The notes below the pieces were generated by a model. It was not told the DNA's origin and made no database searches. It was given only the letters and a program-made list of their open reading frames with translations. Below, one piece after another: positions 16,331 to 24,499 of a stretch of DNA of 64,000 nt (its first letter is position 1; each line of letters begins with the position of its first letter). A program made the position numbers and the translations under genes. Source of the stretch: Micromonospora_J zhanjiangensis (GTDB lineage: Bacteria; Actinomycetota; Actinomycetes; Mycobacteriales; Micromonosporaceae); assembly GCF_042650605.1 (NCBI RefSeq), contig NZ_JBHSBN010000016.1, positions 95,049 through 159,048 of the forward strand. Reading direction: 5' to 3'.

Positions 16331-16372
16331 GCTACATCAAGGAAGTAGTAGCTACTGCTTCCTTGATGTAGC
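16331..16372. repeat. 42-bp near-perfect palindrome
   Basis: GCTACATCAAGGAAG (16331-16345) is the exact inverse of CTTCCTTGATGTAGC (16358-16372), and the centre AGTAGCTACT is itself palindromic; only one base pair (T/G) departs from symmetry. It is AT-richer than its surroundings, has no U-tract, and lies 87 bp past the stop of the convergent DUF6295 gene. It could be a terminator, a regulator site or a recombination site. Confidence 0.85.
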
Positions 16373-16458
16373 GCCAAAATTGGCACCCGGCCCCGACCCA
16401 GGCGCCGGCCCAGGCCCCGGCCTGCGCCCGTTGACGGCCGCGGCGCCGAAACCAATGG

Positions 16459-16749
16459 CTAGTGGCCCGGTGCCGGCTCGGCCGTACCGCTGGCCAGGCC
16501 GGGCGGGGCGGCGGCCAGCGCGGCCTCGATCGCGGCAACCAGCGCCCGGGCGGACTCCTCGGTCAGTTCGACGGCCACCCGGGCGCCCGGACCGGCCGCC
16601 GGGTTCAGGAAGTCGATGTTGACGGTGTGCCCGTACGGCGCGTGTTGCGGGTGGTCGACGTAGACCGTGCCGTCGGTCAGGGTGAACCAGCCGTCGGGTC
16701 CCTTGCCGCTGCCGTCGACGACGATCTTCTCGGTGAGATAGGTGCACAC
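16459..16749 (-). CDS. DUF6295-like small protein
   Basis: 96 aa from GTG 16749 with GGGAGGAA upstream. The sequence (MCTYLTEKIVVDGSGKGPDG, FTLTDGTVYVDHPQHAPYGH, NIDFLNP) matches the actinobacterial family I know as DUF6295, of unknown function. It ends in an Ala-rich helix that contains the carboxylate-rich stretch ELTEESARALV. It begins 20 bp after the dienelactone hydrolase gene, so the two are one operon. Confidence 0.8.
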   Translation of the reverse strand: MCTYLTEKIVVDGSGKGPDGWFTLTDGTVYVDHPQHAPYGHTVNIDFLNPAAGPGARVAVELTEESARALVAAIEAALAAAPPGLASGTAEPAPGH

Positions 16750-16769
16750 GTGTCGTTCCTCCCGACGGG

Positions 16770-17513
16770 TCAGGCGTTCAGGTGGCGGTCGAAGAAGGCG
16801 AGGATGCGACGCCAGCCGTCCACCGCGGCCTGCGGGCGGTAGCTGGGCCGGTCCACGGAGAAGAAGGCGTGCCCGGCGTCCGGGTAGGTGTGGAACTCGA
16901 AGGTCTTGCCGAGGTCGGTCAGCACCCGTTCGAGTTCGGCGTTCTGCTCGGTCGACGGGTAGCGGTCCTCGGCGCCGAACAGGCCCAGCAACGGGCAGGA
17001 CAGCTTGCCGGCCTCGCCGACGACCGGGGTCACCGCGAGCGGGAAGTTGTCCGGCGGGTCGCCCACCACGAAGGCGCCGTAGCAGTCGACGGCGGCGTCC
17101 AGCGGCAACCGGCAGGCCGCCAGGAACGCGTGCCGGCCGCCGGAGCAGTGGCCGATGACGCCGACCCTGCCGGTGGCGGAGGTCAGCCCGCGCAGGTACG
17201 CGGCGGCGGCCTCGACGTCGCCGACCATCCGGTCGTCCGGCACTCCCCCGGCGGCCCGGACCGTGGCGGCGGCGTCGTCCGGGCTGGCCCCGGGTGCCTC
17301 ACGGCTGTAGAGGTTGGGGCAGACGGCGGCGAAGCCGTTCGCGGCGAACCGCCGGACCATCTCCTTGGTCGACTCGTCGTACCCGGGCATGTGGTGGATC
17401 ACCACCACCCCGCCGTACGGGCCGGGCCCGAGCGGCCGGGCCAGGTACGCCTCGATCCGGTCACCGCCGGCCCCGGGGATCGAAATGGTCTCCGCCAGCA
17501 TCGCGTCGTACAC
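16770..17513 (-). CDS. Dienelactone hydrolase-family protein
   Basis: 247 aa from GTG 17513, preceded by AGGAGAA. Alpha/beta hydrolase with the nucleophile motif GHCSGG (Cys in place of Ser, as in dienelactone hydrolases) near residue 130, the acid in GAEDRYPS, and the His in DAGHAFF. Such enzymes open dienelactones in aromatic catabolism, but no catechol pathway genes are nearby. Its DUF6295 neighbour is often found with DLH-type genes, which is a family association rather than proof of function. Confidence 0.88.
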   Translation of the reverse strand: MYDAMLAETISIPGAGGDRIEAYLARPLGPGPYGGVVVIHHMPGYDESTKEMVRRFAANGFAAVCPNLYSREAPGASPDDAAATVRAAGGVPDDRMVGDVEAAAAYLRGLTSATGRVGVIGHCSGGRHAFLAACRLPLDAAVDCYGAFVVGDPPDNFPLAVTPVVGEAGKLSCPLLGLFGAEDRYPSTEQNAELERVLTDLGKTFEFHTYPDAGHAFFSVDRPSYRPQAAVDGWRRILAFFDRHLNA

Positions 17514-17574
17514 GTCAGTTCTCCTGTCGCTCGTCCGACCCGGGCCATTCTCGACCATCCATCGCCCCGACGCC

Positions 17575-17827
17575 GCCGGGCAGGTCTCCGGCTTTCTCCG
17601 CGCCCAACACCACCGCGGTGATGAACGCGGTGCCGGCCGACCAGCGTGGCGTGGCGTCCGGCATCCGGGCCGCCTTCCAGAATTGCGGCATGGTGCTGTC
17701 CATCGGGGTGTTCTTCTCGTTGCTGGTGGTGGTCTTCATCCTCGCCGCCGCGCTGGCCGCCGCCGGAGCGGTGGTCTCGCTGTTCCGCGGCGGGATCTAC
17801 ATCCACGACGAATCGGAAGGCGCATGA
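17575..17827 (+). pseudogene. MFS transporter remnant
   Basis: The frame reads FSAPNTTAVMNAVPADQRGV, then ASGIRAAFQNCGMVLSIGVF, which is the twelfth-to-fourteenth helix region of DHA2-type multidrug MFS exporters, then jumps to a last helix and LFRGGIYIHDE. The helices that should separate these blocks are missing, and nothing upstream of 17575 is MFS. It is a 3' fragment with an internal deletion. Its stop overlaps the marR start (ATGA), so the lost transporter was probably the regulator's target. Confidence 0.75.
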
Positions 17828-18270
17828 CCGAACGGGCGACCGACGAACCGGTGTTCGCCGATCCACAGCTCGCCAGCCGGCTGCGGCTGGCGGTCGGCCG
17901 GTTGAACCGGCGGATCCGCCTGGCCAGCAACGACGTGCCACCGCTGCAGTTGTCCACGCTGGTGACCGTCGAGCAGCACGGCCCGTTGCGACAGGGCGAG
18001 CTGGCCCAGCGGGAGGCGGTCAGCGCACCGACCATGAGCCGGATCCTGGCCGCCCTCGACGAGCGGGGGCTGGTCCTGCGTACGCCGGATCCGGCCGACG
18101 CCCGGTCGACGCTGGTGGCGATCTCGGCGGCCGGGACGCGGGCGTTACGCGAGATCCGCTCGCAGCGCACCGCCCTGCTGGACGCCCGCCTGGCCCGCCT
18201 CACCCCGGACGAGCGGGCGGCCCTGCTGGCCGCCCTCCCCGCACTGGAGTCCCTGGTGACGGAGGACTGA
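17824..18270 (+). CDS. MarR-family regulator
   Basis: 148 aa. Winged helix with LSTLVTVEQHGPLRQGELA, SAPTMSRILAALDERGLVLR and the wing RTPDPADARSTLVAISAAG. The ATG overlaps the stop of the MFS remnant, the usual order for a drug-exporter operon. With the exporter broken, its remaining target is unknown. Helix-rich ends (dimerisation) are intact. Confidence 0.88.
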   Translation: MTERATDEPVFADPQLASRLRLAVGRLNRRIRLASNDVPPLQLSTLVTVEQHGPLRQGELAQREAVSAPTMSRILAALDERGLVLRTPDPADARSTLVAISAAGTRALREIRSQRTALLDARLARLTPDERAALLAALPALESLVTED

Positions 18271-18280
18271 CGAGCGGAAC

Positions 18281-18322
18281 CTTGGCGCGTTTCGGCCCTT
18301 CGAGGGGCCGCCGCACGCCAAG
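18281..18322. terminator. Terminator between convergent marR and ChaB-like gene
   Basis: CTTGGCG at 18281 pairs with CGCCAAG ending at 18322, with an inner CGGCCCTTCGAGGGGCCG hairpin. It serves both converging genes. Confidence 0.75.
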
Positions 18323-18342
18323 GTCCGTTCCGGTCACCGCCT

Positions 18343-18747
18343 TCAGGCGCGCGCCTTGCGGGTGTCGCGGGCGTTGGCCTTGCGGATCGCCTCGACCAGC
18401 TCCGACTTGGTCATCCGGGACCGGCCGGTGATGTCGAGCTTCTTGGCCACGTCCATCAGGTGCTGCTTGCTGGCGTTCGTGTCGACGCCCTCGGCGGTCT
18501 TCCCCGAGTTGGTCGGGCGCTTGCGGGCCGCCTGCTTGTCGCTCGGGCCCTTGCGACCGTTCGCCTTCGGTTCCCAGTGGTCGCCGACCTTCTCGAACGA
18601 GTGCTTCACCGCGGCGAAGGCGGTGCGGTGCGCGCGCTCCCCCTCGCCGTAGGAGTCGACCGCGGAGTCGTGCGCCTCCGCCCAGGTGTCCTGCGCCTTC
18701 TTCGGCGACCGCTGCAGGGTGCTGGGCATCTCCTTACGCGCCGGCAT
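18343..18747 (-). CDS. ChaB-like protein with Rho N-terminal/SAP-like tail
   Basis: 134 aa from ATG 18747 with GGAAGGAG upstream. The N-terminal half (LQRSPKKAQDTWAEAHDSA, YGEGERAHRTAFAAVKHSFE) is a ChaB domain. A Lys-rich linker (ANGRKGPSDKQAARKRP) leads to a short helical unit (HLMDVAKKLDITGRSRMTKS then ELVEAIRKA) like the Rho N-terminal domain, which binds nucleic acid. In actinomycetes such fusions are small basic proteins linked to stress. No operon partner. Confidence 0.82.
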   Translation of the reverse strand: MPARKEMPSTLQRSPKKAQDTWAEAHDSAVDSYGEGERAHRTAFAAVKHSFEKVGDHWEPKANGRKGPSDKQAARKRPTNSGKTAEGVDTNASKQHLMDVAKKLDITGRSRMTKSELVEAIRKANARDTRKARA

Positions 18748-18908
18748 CTCGTGCTCCTTCCGGTAGTCCTCGACTCGTTCCTGCCCAGCGAACGCGCCCG
18801 GCAAACCGGACGAGTCGACCGGCCGGGCGGGCGGTCCACCGGCGTCCGGATGCCGTCGTGAAGCGGGACGGCCAGCGGACGGAACGACGGTCGGCGAGGA
18901 TGGAGGAC

Positions 18909-18953
18909 ATGAGCGAGCGAACCGGCCGGCACCGCGGCGGGTGGCCGGCATGA
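18909..18953 (+). CDS. 14-codon leader frame overlapping acetate kinase start
   Basis: ATG 18909 follows GGAGG closely and encodes MSERTGRHRGGWPA; its TGA overlaps the kinase ATG in ATGA. It may be a translational coupling leader, or simply the end of a lost upstream gene. No homology is recognised. Confidence 0.35.
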   Translation: MSERTGRHRGGWPA

Positions 18954-20047
18954 CGATCCTCACCGTGGTCGCCGGATCGTCCAGCCTGCACCTGGCCTAC
19001 GTGCGCGACGGCCGGGTCACCGACCGGCTGGACCGGTCCGAACCGCCCGGCACGGCCGGTGCCGACGAGCCGACGCGGGAGTTCATCGCCGGGCACGAGC
19101 CGCCCCGGGCGGTCGGTCACCGGCTGGTGCACGGTGGGGATCTGGTCACCGCACCGACGCCCGTGGACGACCGGCTGCGGACCGCGTTGGACGGGCTGAC
19201 CACGCTCGCCCCGCTGCACCTGCCGCCCGCGTTGCACCTGCTGGACGCGATCCGCGGCCAACTGCCCGACGTGCCGCAGGTGCTCTGTCCGGACACCGCC
19301 TTCCACGCCGACCTGCCCGAGCAGGCCGCCACCTACCCGCTGCCGGCACCGTGGCGCGAGCGGTGGGGACTGCGCCGGTACGGCTTCCACGGGCTGTCCT
19401 ACGCGTACGCCCTGGGTCGGGCCGCCGACCTGCTCGGCCGGCCCGCGGCCGAGCTGTCCCTGGTGCTGGCGCACCTGGGCGGCGGCGCGTCGGTGTGCGC
19501 GGTCCGGGACGGCCGCAGCGTGGACACCTCGATGGGGTTCACCCCGCTGGACGGCGTGCCGATGACCAGGCGCTCCGGCGCGGTCGACCCCGGCCTGCTG
19601 CTCTGGCTGCTGGACGGCCGGCTCGACCGGGACGAGCTCGACGACGGGCTCAACCACCGGTCCGGGCTGCTCGGCCTCTCCGGCGGCCGGTCCGACGACA
19701 CCCGCGACCTGGTCGCCGCCGCGCCCGACGACCCGGCCGCCGCGCTGGCCATGGCGGTCTACATCCATCGGGTACGCCGCGAGCTGGCCGCCGCCGCGAC
19801 CAGCCTGGACCGGCTGGACGGCATCGTGTTCACCGGTGAGATCGGCTGGGACCAGCCGGAGGTGCGCGACGGGGTGTGCGCCGGGCTGGGTCTGCTCGGC
19901 GTGGTGCCGCCCGGCGGGGGCAATCGGGACACCGACGCGGTCGTGTCGGCCCCCGGCGCCCGGGTGCCGGTGCTGGTCGTCGAGCCGCGCGAGGAGTTGC
20001 AGGTGGCCGTCGAGACCGCCGCCGCACTGGCCGGCGGGGCGTCCTGA
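18950..20047 (+). CDS. ackA: Divergent acetate kinase
   Basis: 365 aa from ATG 18950. Acetate kinase hallmarks are present: GHRLVHGG, CPDTAFHADLP, RRYGFHGLSY, AHLGGGASVCAVRDG with SVDTSMGFTPLDG, and FTGEIGWDQ. It would interconvert acetate/ATP and acetyl phosphate/ADP. Departures from the family: the N-terminal NxGSSSxK is VAGSSSLHLA, so the Mg-site Asn and the Lys are lost; GGIGEN is GEIGWDQ; and it is about 35 residues short. No pta or phosphoketolase is adjacent. Activity is likely but substrate use may differ. Confidence 0.85.
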   Translation: MTILTVVAGSSSLHLAYVRDGRVTDRLDRSEPPGTAGADEPTREFIAGHEPPRAVGHRLVHGGDLVTAPTPVDDRLRTALDGLTTLAPLHLPPALHLLDAIRGQLPDVPQVLCPDTAFHADLPEQAATYPLPAPWRERWGLRRYGFHGLSYAYALGRAADLLGRPAAELSLVLAHLGGGASVCAVRDGRSVDTSMGFTPLDGVPMTRRSGAVDPGLLLWLLDGRLDRDELDDGLNHRSGLLGLSGGRSDDTRDLVAAAPDDPAAALAMAVYIHRVRRELAAAATSLDRLDGIVFTGEIGWDQPEVRDGVCAGLGLLGVVPPGGGNRDTDAVVSAPGARVPVLVVEPREELQVAVETAAALAGGAS

Positions 20048-20156
20048 CCCGCCCGTCGGCGTTTGCGGCCGTCGGTCGTTGGAGAAAGCGGACGGGTTAC
20101 GAAAACCTCGCGGATCGGAAACACCCGACGGGGACCAGGCCGGCACAGGGAGGCAC

Positions 20157-20822
20157 ATGATGCGGCGATGGTTGCGGGATCACGGGCTGACGGTGGCCAT
20201 GCTCGGCGCGTTCGTGATCTTCCTCGGGTTGCAGGCGTTCTTCGGCTGGCGGACGCACAACGAGGAACTCGCCGAGTACGGCCGGCCGGCCCAGTCGCTG
20301 CTGACGTACCTGCACAGCGGGCATTTCTTCGAGGCGGTCTTCGAGAACTGGGAGTCGGAGTTCCTGCAGATGGGCGGGTACGTCCTGCTCACCGCGTACC
20401 TGGTGCAGCGCGGGTCGGCCGAGTCCAAGCCGGTGGACCAGGAGGACCGGCCGGACGACCGGGCCGAGCAGGCGACCCCGGACTCGCCCTGGCCGGCGCG
20501 GGTCGGCGGCCCGGCGCTGGTGCTCTACCGCAACAGCCTGGCCATCGCGCTGCTGTTGATCTTCGCCGGTTCGTTCGTCGGGCACCTGCTCGGCGGCACG
20601 GCCGCCTACAACGAGGAGCAGATGCTGTCCAGCGGGGCCCCGCCGATCAGTGCCTGGGAGTTCCTCGGCACCAACGACTTCTGGTTCCAGTCGATGCAGA
20701 ACTGGCAGAGCGAGTTCCTCGCCGTCGGCGCGCTGATCGTGCTGAGCATCGTGCTGCGCCAGCACGGGTCGCCCGAGTCGAAACCGGTCACCGCACCGCA
20801 CGCCCTGACCGGGTCGAGCTGA
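20157..20822 (+). CDS. DUF6766 membrane protein
   Basis: 221 aa from ATG 20157 (GGGAGG just upstream; the next codon is also ATG). Two hydrophobic hairpins, each with a matching NWxSEFLxxG element (ENWESEFLQMGGYVLLTAYL and QNWQSEFLAVGALIVLSIVL) followed by QRGSxESKPV or QHGSPESKPV. This internal duplication defines the family I know as DUF6766; its function is unknown. It follows ackA by about 110 bp and may have its own promoter. Confidence 0.85.
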   Translation: MMRRWLRDHGLTVAMLGAFVIFLGLQAFFGWRTHNEELAEYGRPAQSLLTYLHSGHFFEAVFENWESEFLQMGGYVLLTAYLVQRGSAESKPVDQEDRPDDRAEQATPDSPWPARVGGPALVLYRNSLAIALLLIFAGSFVGHLLGGTAAYNEEQMLSSGAPPISAWEFLGTNDFWFQSMQNWQSEFLAVGALIVLSIVLRQHGSPESKPVTAPHALTGSS

Positions 20823-20839
20823 CCGGCGGCGCGGTCAGC

Positions 20840-20944
20840 CGGTCGGACGGTCGGACCGACCACGTCGAGGTCGGGTTCGTTCCGCAACCGTCGCAGCAGG
20901 GCCGTGCCGACGTTTCCGGTCGCCCCGGTGACCACTATTCGCAT
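20840..20944 (-). pseudogene. 5' fragment of an NAD-dependent epimerase gene
   Basis: ATG 20944 opens MRIVVTGATGNVGTALLRRL, a complete NAD-binding start of an SDR-type epimerase, then LRNEPDLDVVG and nothing more of the fold; the frame continues only as antisense of DUF6766. About 35 codons survive. Confidence 0.65.
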
Positions 20945-20974
20945 GGGTTGGCCCTACCCGCACCGGCGCCCGCC

Positions 20975-21337
20975 ATGCGACCGGACGGGCGTTTGTCCGG
21001 TGGAACGTCGGGTATCGCGATGGCGATGTCCGGCCTGCGGCAGATCACCAAGCCGCTCGGGCTGATCGAGGCGACCCCGCCGGAGGCCGTGCTGCGCGGA
21101 GCCGCTCCCCGCCTGCTCCGCCGGGTCCCGCCGGAGCGGCGTCCGATCGAGCTGGTGCACAACGCGTACGGCATCGCGGGTGGGGTCGTCTTCGGCACGC
21201 TGCCCCGGCCGGTGCGCCGGCGACCCTGGGCGGGCCCGACCTACGGCCTGCTGATCTGGGCGAGCGAGCGCGGCCCACCACCCGAGCGGGCGGCTCGGGT
21301 GGGAGATCGCTCACTTTTCGGCCTCTCGGCAGGGTGA
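20975..21337 (+). CDS. Truncated hypothetical membrane-type protein
   Basis: 120 aa from ATG 20975. The middle part (RQITKPLGLIEATPPEAVLR, RRPIELVHNAYGIAGGVVFG, GPTYGLLIWAS) has coding bias and resembles the start of a conserved actinobacterial membrane protein that sits at the end of one glycine-rich helix. After about residue 95 it loses this character, suggesting a 3' deletion. It is next to the epimerase fragment, so this spot has suffered rearrangement. Confidence 0.45.
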   Translation: MRPDGRLSGGTSGIAMAMSGLRQITKPLGLIEATPPEAVLRGAAPRLLRRVPPERRPIELVHNAYGIAGGVVFGTLPRPVRRRPWAGPTYGLLIWASERGPPPERAARVGDRSLFGLSAG

Positions 21338-21643
21338 ACGCCGGCCGTCGACCACTGATCATGGCGGTTCGGTCGGGTATGTTTTCCCGGTGGGCACGCC
21401 GGATCACGACCCGCTCACCGGTCCGGCCGTGGCCGGCGTTTGCCAACGTCGGGGAACGGGCACGAAGGGTCCAGCATTCGCCTTCCCGTACCGTGACCTC
21501 CCCCGCGACACACCACGAACGGTCGATCGAATCCGGACTTCCCGGGCAACCGGTGCCCGGCTTCGGCGTCCCCGAAACCCCGTACCGTCGATGATGTCCG
21601 GCCCGGTGGGTGACCCTCGGCACCGGCCCAGCAGGAGGCGTTG
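21338..21643. other. Intergenic region, no gene seen
   Basis: 306 bp with short open frames in several phases and no consistent coding bias. It must hold the promoter of the acyltransferase gene, whose AGGAGG site lies at 21633-21638. No operator or strong hairpin is evident. Confidence 0.5.
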
Positions 21644-23422
21644 ATGAGCGTCGTCGCACCGGGTTCGCCCGTCGTCGCGTCCACCGATTCCGTCCCGCCG
21701 GTCGACCCCGCCACGCCGGCCACCGCCACCGCCGGCGTCGCCACCAAGCCCCGCGACCGCGACCGTTACCTGGACATGTGGCGCGCGCTGGCCCTGGTAA
21801 GGGTGGTCGCCTACCACGTGTTCGGCTGGATCTGGCTCACCGTCCTGTTCCCCGCGATGGGGCTGATGTTCGCCCTCGCCGGCTCACTGATGGCCAGTTC
21901 GTTGGACCGGGCCGGGTCACGCTCGGTCGGGCGTCGGCTGCGCCGGCTGCTTCCGCCGCTGTGGGCGTTCGGCGCGGTGGCGTTGACCGTGCTGTTCGTG
22001 ACCGGCTGGGGACCGGCCCCGTCGGCCCGGCTCGGCTGGGGCGAACTGGCCTGGTGGGCCTTCCCCGCCCGGACGCCCCCGGTGGGCAGCCAGCACTGGG
22101 CCTGGGCCTACAACTCGGTCCTGTGGTACATCGTCACCTACCTCTGGCTGGTGGTGCTGTCGCCGGCCCTGTTGGCGCTGTTCCGGCGCTGGCCGTGGCC
22201 GACCCTGATCGCCGGGCTCGCCCTGCCGGCCCTGTTCCTGTTCCAGGTGGTGCAGGTCGGCGGCTACTTCAACGAGCAGGCCACCAACGTCTCCACGTAC
22301 GTGGGTCTGTGGATGCTGGGCTTCGCGCACCACGACGGCCTGCTGCGGCGGATCCCGGCCCGGCGGTACGCCGGCATGGTCGGCGCGCTCGCGGTGACCG
22401 GGGCCGTCTGGGTGGTCATCTCCGCGCTCGCCCACGGCAGCTACGACCTGAACCGGATCCCGGTCGGCAACACCCTGTGGTCGGCGGCCTTCGTGGCGAC
22501 CGTGCTGCGGTTCCGGCCCCGGCTCGACTGGATCGGCCGGGTTCGCCCGCTGGCCCGGATCATCGAGCTGCTCAACGCCCGCGCGGTCACCGTCTACCTG
22601 TGGCACCTGCCGCTCGCCATGATCCTCTCGTCGTTGCTCGCCCCGGTCACCATCAATTCGTTCACCGCCCAGGTGGCCATCCGGCTCACCGGGGTGTGGC
22701 TGCTCACCGCGGCGGCGGTGGCCCTGTTCGGCTGGGTGGAGGACCTGGCCGCCCGCCGGACACCCGCCCTGCTGCCCCCGTCCGCCGAACCGCCCCGCGT
22801 CGCGGCGAAGCGCGCCGCCGGGCCGGTGGCCGGGTCCACCACCGTCGGGGAGGTGGCACCGACCCTCCGACGGCCGGTGAACCGGTGGCACCTGGGAATG
22901 GTCACGTTGGTGGTGACCCTGGCGTTCAGCCTGGCGTACACGGCGGTGCACGTGTCGCCCAGCTCGGCGACGACCCAGAGCCAGGGCCGTCAACCGCAAC
23001 ACGAGGTGGCCCACTACGTCTCGGACCTGCTGCTGGTCCTGGACGACGCGTCCGCGCCCGGCCTGCCCGACCGGAGCACCGCGATCGAGCCGGGCACGGT
23101 GAGCGTGAACGGCGAGAGCTATCCGCACGCCGTGGTGGCGCCCACCCCCAACCGGCTGCGCGTCCACCCGCCGGCCGGCTGCGACCGGCTGCGGGCGGTG
23201 GCCGGGATCGGCGACACCGACAGCGAACGGATCCGGGTGACCTTCGCGGTCCGGGTGGACGGCGTGACCGTGTACGACTCCGGTCCGCTGCGGACCACCG
23301 ACGCGCCCGCGAACGTCGACGTGGAACTGCCCGGCGCGAGCACGGTCGACCTGATCAGCGTCAGCGCCCGGGGCACCGCCTCGGCGATCTGGGCGGACGC
23401 CCGCTTCGTCTGCGCCGCCTGA
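21644..23422 (+). CDS. Membrane acyltransferase fused to an NPCBM domain
   Basis: 592 aa from ATG 21644 (AGGAGG upstream). Residues about 35-385 are an acyltransferase-3 domain: DRYLDMWRALALVRVVAYH has the family His, and about ten membrane segments follow (ending TVYLWHLPLAMIL). After a Pro/Ala-rich linker another membrane segment (about 425-445) leads to an extracellular domain of about 140 residues (SDLLLVLDDASAPGLPDRS, GIGDTDSERIRVTFAVRVDG, ADARFVCAA) that fits the NPCBM carbohydrate-binding fold. It probably acylates a cell-envelope glycan or glycolipid and holds it with the NPCBM module. It stands alone. Confidence 0.82.
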   Translation: MSVVAPGSPVVASTDSVPPVDPATPATATAGVATKPRDRDRYLDMWRALALVRVVAYHVFGWIWLTVLFPAMGLMFALAGSLMASSLDRAGSRSVGRRLRRLLPPLWAFGAVALTVLFVTGWGPAPSARLGWGELAWWAFPARTPPVGSQHWAWAYNSVLWYIVTYLWLVVLSPALLALFRRWPWPTLIAGLALPALFLFQVVQVGGYFNEQATNVSTYVGLWMLGFAHHDGLLRRIPARRYAGMVGALAVTGAVWVVISALAHGSYDLNRIPVGNTLWSAAFVATVLRFRPRLDWIGRVRPLARIIELLNARAVTVYLWHLPLAMILSSLLAPVTINSFTAQVAIRLTGVWLLTAAAVALFGWVEDLAARRTPALLPPSAEPPRVAAKRAAGPVAGSTTVGEVAPTLRRPVNRWHLGMVTLVVTLAFSLAYTAVHVSPSSATTQSQGRQPQHEVAHYVSDLLLVLDDASAPGLPDRSTAIEPGTVSVNGESYPHAVVAPTPNRLRVHPPAGCDRLRAVAGIGDTDSERIRVTFAVRVDGVTVYDSGPLRTTDAPANVDVELPGASTVDLISVSARGTASAIWADARFVCAA

Positions 23423-23548
23423 CCCCGACCCGCCGGGCTGGCCGCCCGACCCCGACCGGCACCCGCCGACCCCGGCCCGCCGGGCTGGCACCGACCGGAC
23501 AACCGCCTCGCCAGGCTCCCGTCTCCCACCGCAGGGGGACCGACGCGG

Positions 23549-24151
23549 TCAGGCCGGGGCCGGATGGCCGGGCCGGTCGGACCGGGCCAGGTCGAGCAGT
23601 TCGTCGACCGACCACTGGTCGTAGGCGTGTTCGCCGTACCTCACCGCCAGCACCCGGCCGTCGCCGTCGATCAGGAAGTCGGCCGGCAGGCCGAGCCGAC
23701 CGTTCTCCTGCCGCAGCGACGGCAGTGGTTTGCGGCGGCGCAGCACGGCCGGCAGGTCGAGCACGATCGCGCGCAGGACGGTCGCCCAGACCCGGGGGTC
23801 GAGCAGGGCCCGGCGGTGTGCCTCGACGCCGAACTCCCGGTAGAGCCGCCTGGCCGGGTCGGCGACGACGGCGAACGGCAGGTCGTCGGTGTGCTCGCGC
23901 AGCTCCGCGGCGTCGGAGTGGAACACCACCACCTCCCGGACACCGGCCGCCTCGATCTCGTCGTGCCGGCGGACGATCGAGCGCAGGTGCAGGTTGCAGA
24001 TCGGGCAGCCGGCGAACCGCCGGAACTGCAGGTGCACCAGCCGGCCCGGATCCGGCACGGGCACCCGGCCACCGCCGACCGTGTCCAGCTCCCGACCGGT
24101 GACCGTCCGGCCGACCGCCCAGCGCGTGCCGTGTCGTCGAGTCGTCGACAT
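23549..24151 (-). CDS. Peroxiredoxin-like redoxin (AhpC/TSA type)
   Basis: 200 aa from ATG 24151 (GGGGGAGGA upstream). Thioredoxin-fold peroxiredoxin-like protein: RFAGCPICNLHLRSI carries the two cysteines (CPIC), followed by VVVFHSDAAELREH and LPFAVVADPARRLYREFGVE, and a C-terminal DFLIDGDGRVLAVRYGEHA. This is the CPxC-type family in which the first Cys takes the peroxidatic place. It is convergent with the acyltransferase and has a repeated GCGTACG element upstream. Confidence 0.85.
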   Translation of the reverse strand: MSTTRRHGTRWAVGRTVTGRELDTVGGGRVPVPDPGRLVHLQFRRFAGCPICNLHLRSIVRRHDEIEAAGVREVVVFHSDAAELREHTDDLPFAVVADPARRLYREFGVEAHRRALLDPRVWATVLRAIVLDLPAVLRRRKPLPSLRQENGRLGLPADFLIDGDGRVLAVRYGEHAYDQWSVDELLDLARSDRPGHPAPA

Positions 24152-24499
24152 GGATCGTCCTCCCCCGTTAGCGTACGTTGTACTCCTACAGGGAGGATAT
24201 GAGCGTACGCCGTACACCGTCAAGGGATGTCGGTGCGCTCCGGTTGCCGGTCGTCCGCGGCCGCCTGGTCCTCATCCTGGCGCTGAACCTGGTGGTCTGA
24301 CCGGCCGGCTCGCCGAGGCCGAGGCGGCACGGCTCGCCGGGCCGACGTCCCGGGATCCGCCGACGGACCCGCCCGGGCGCCCGGATCGGTACGCTGTCCG
24401 GATGCCGCCCCTCCCGGTCGCCGACACCCGGCGCCCCGCCGGCGCGACCGGTCGGTCGGCGATCGGCGCGGCCGGTCCCCGGCCCGGTGGGCGGCGCGG
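24152..24499. other. Intergenic region with GTAC-rich direct repeat, no convincing gene
   Basis: 348 bp between the redoxin and the sigma factor. On the + strand ATG 24199 starts a 33-codon frame (MSVRRTPSRDVG) behind GGGAGG, but spacing is too short and no family is seen. The notable element is the pair of 14-bp repeats described separately. Confidence 0.5.
24170..24215. promoter_or_regulatory. Direct repeat, candidate operator of the redoxin gene
   Basis: AGCGTACGTTGTAC (24170-24183) and AGCGTACGCCGTAC (24202-24215) match at 12 of 14 positions and are spaced 32 bp, three helical turns. They overlap the expected redoxin promoter; a TetR-type repressor is the usual reader of such GTAC sites, but none is adjacent. 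Confidence 0.45.

Noticed and set aside
15970..16455. 161-codon minus-strand frame
   Set aside because: It crosses the palindrome, lacks coding bias, and is antisense to the biased + strand frame at 16033.
24199..24300. 33-codon + frame after GGGAGG
   Set aside because: Spacing to the ATG is too short and no family similarity; more likely part of the operator region.
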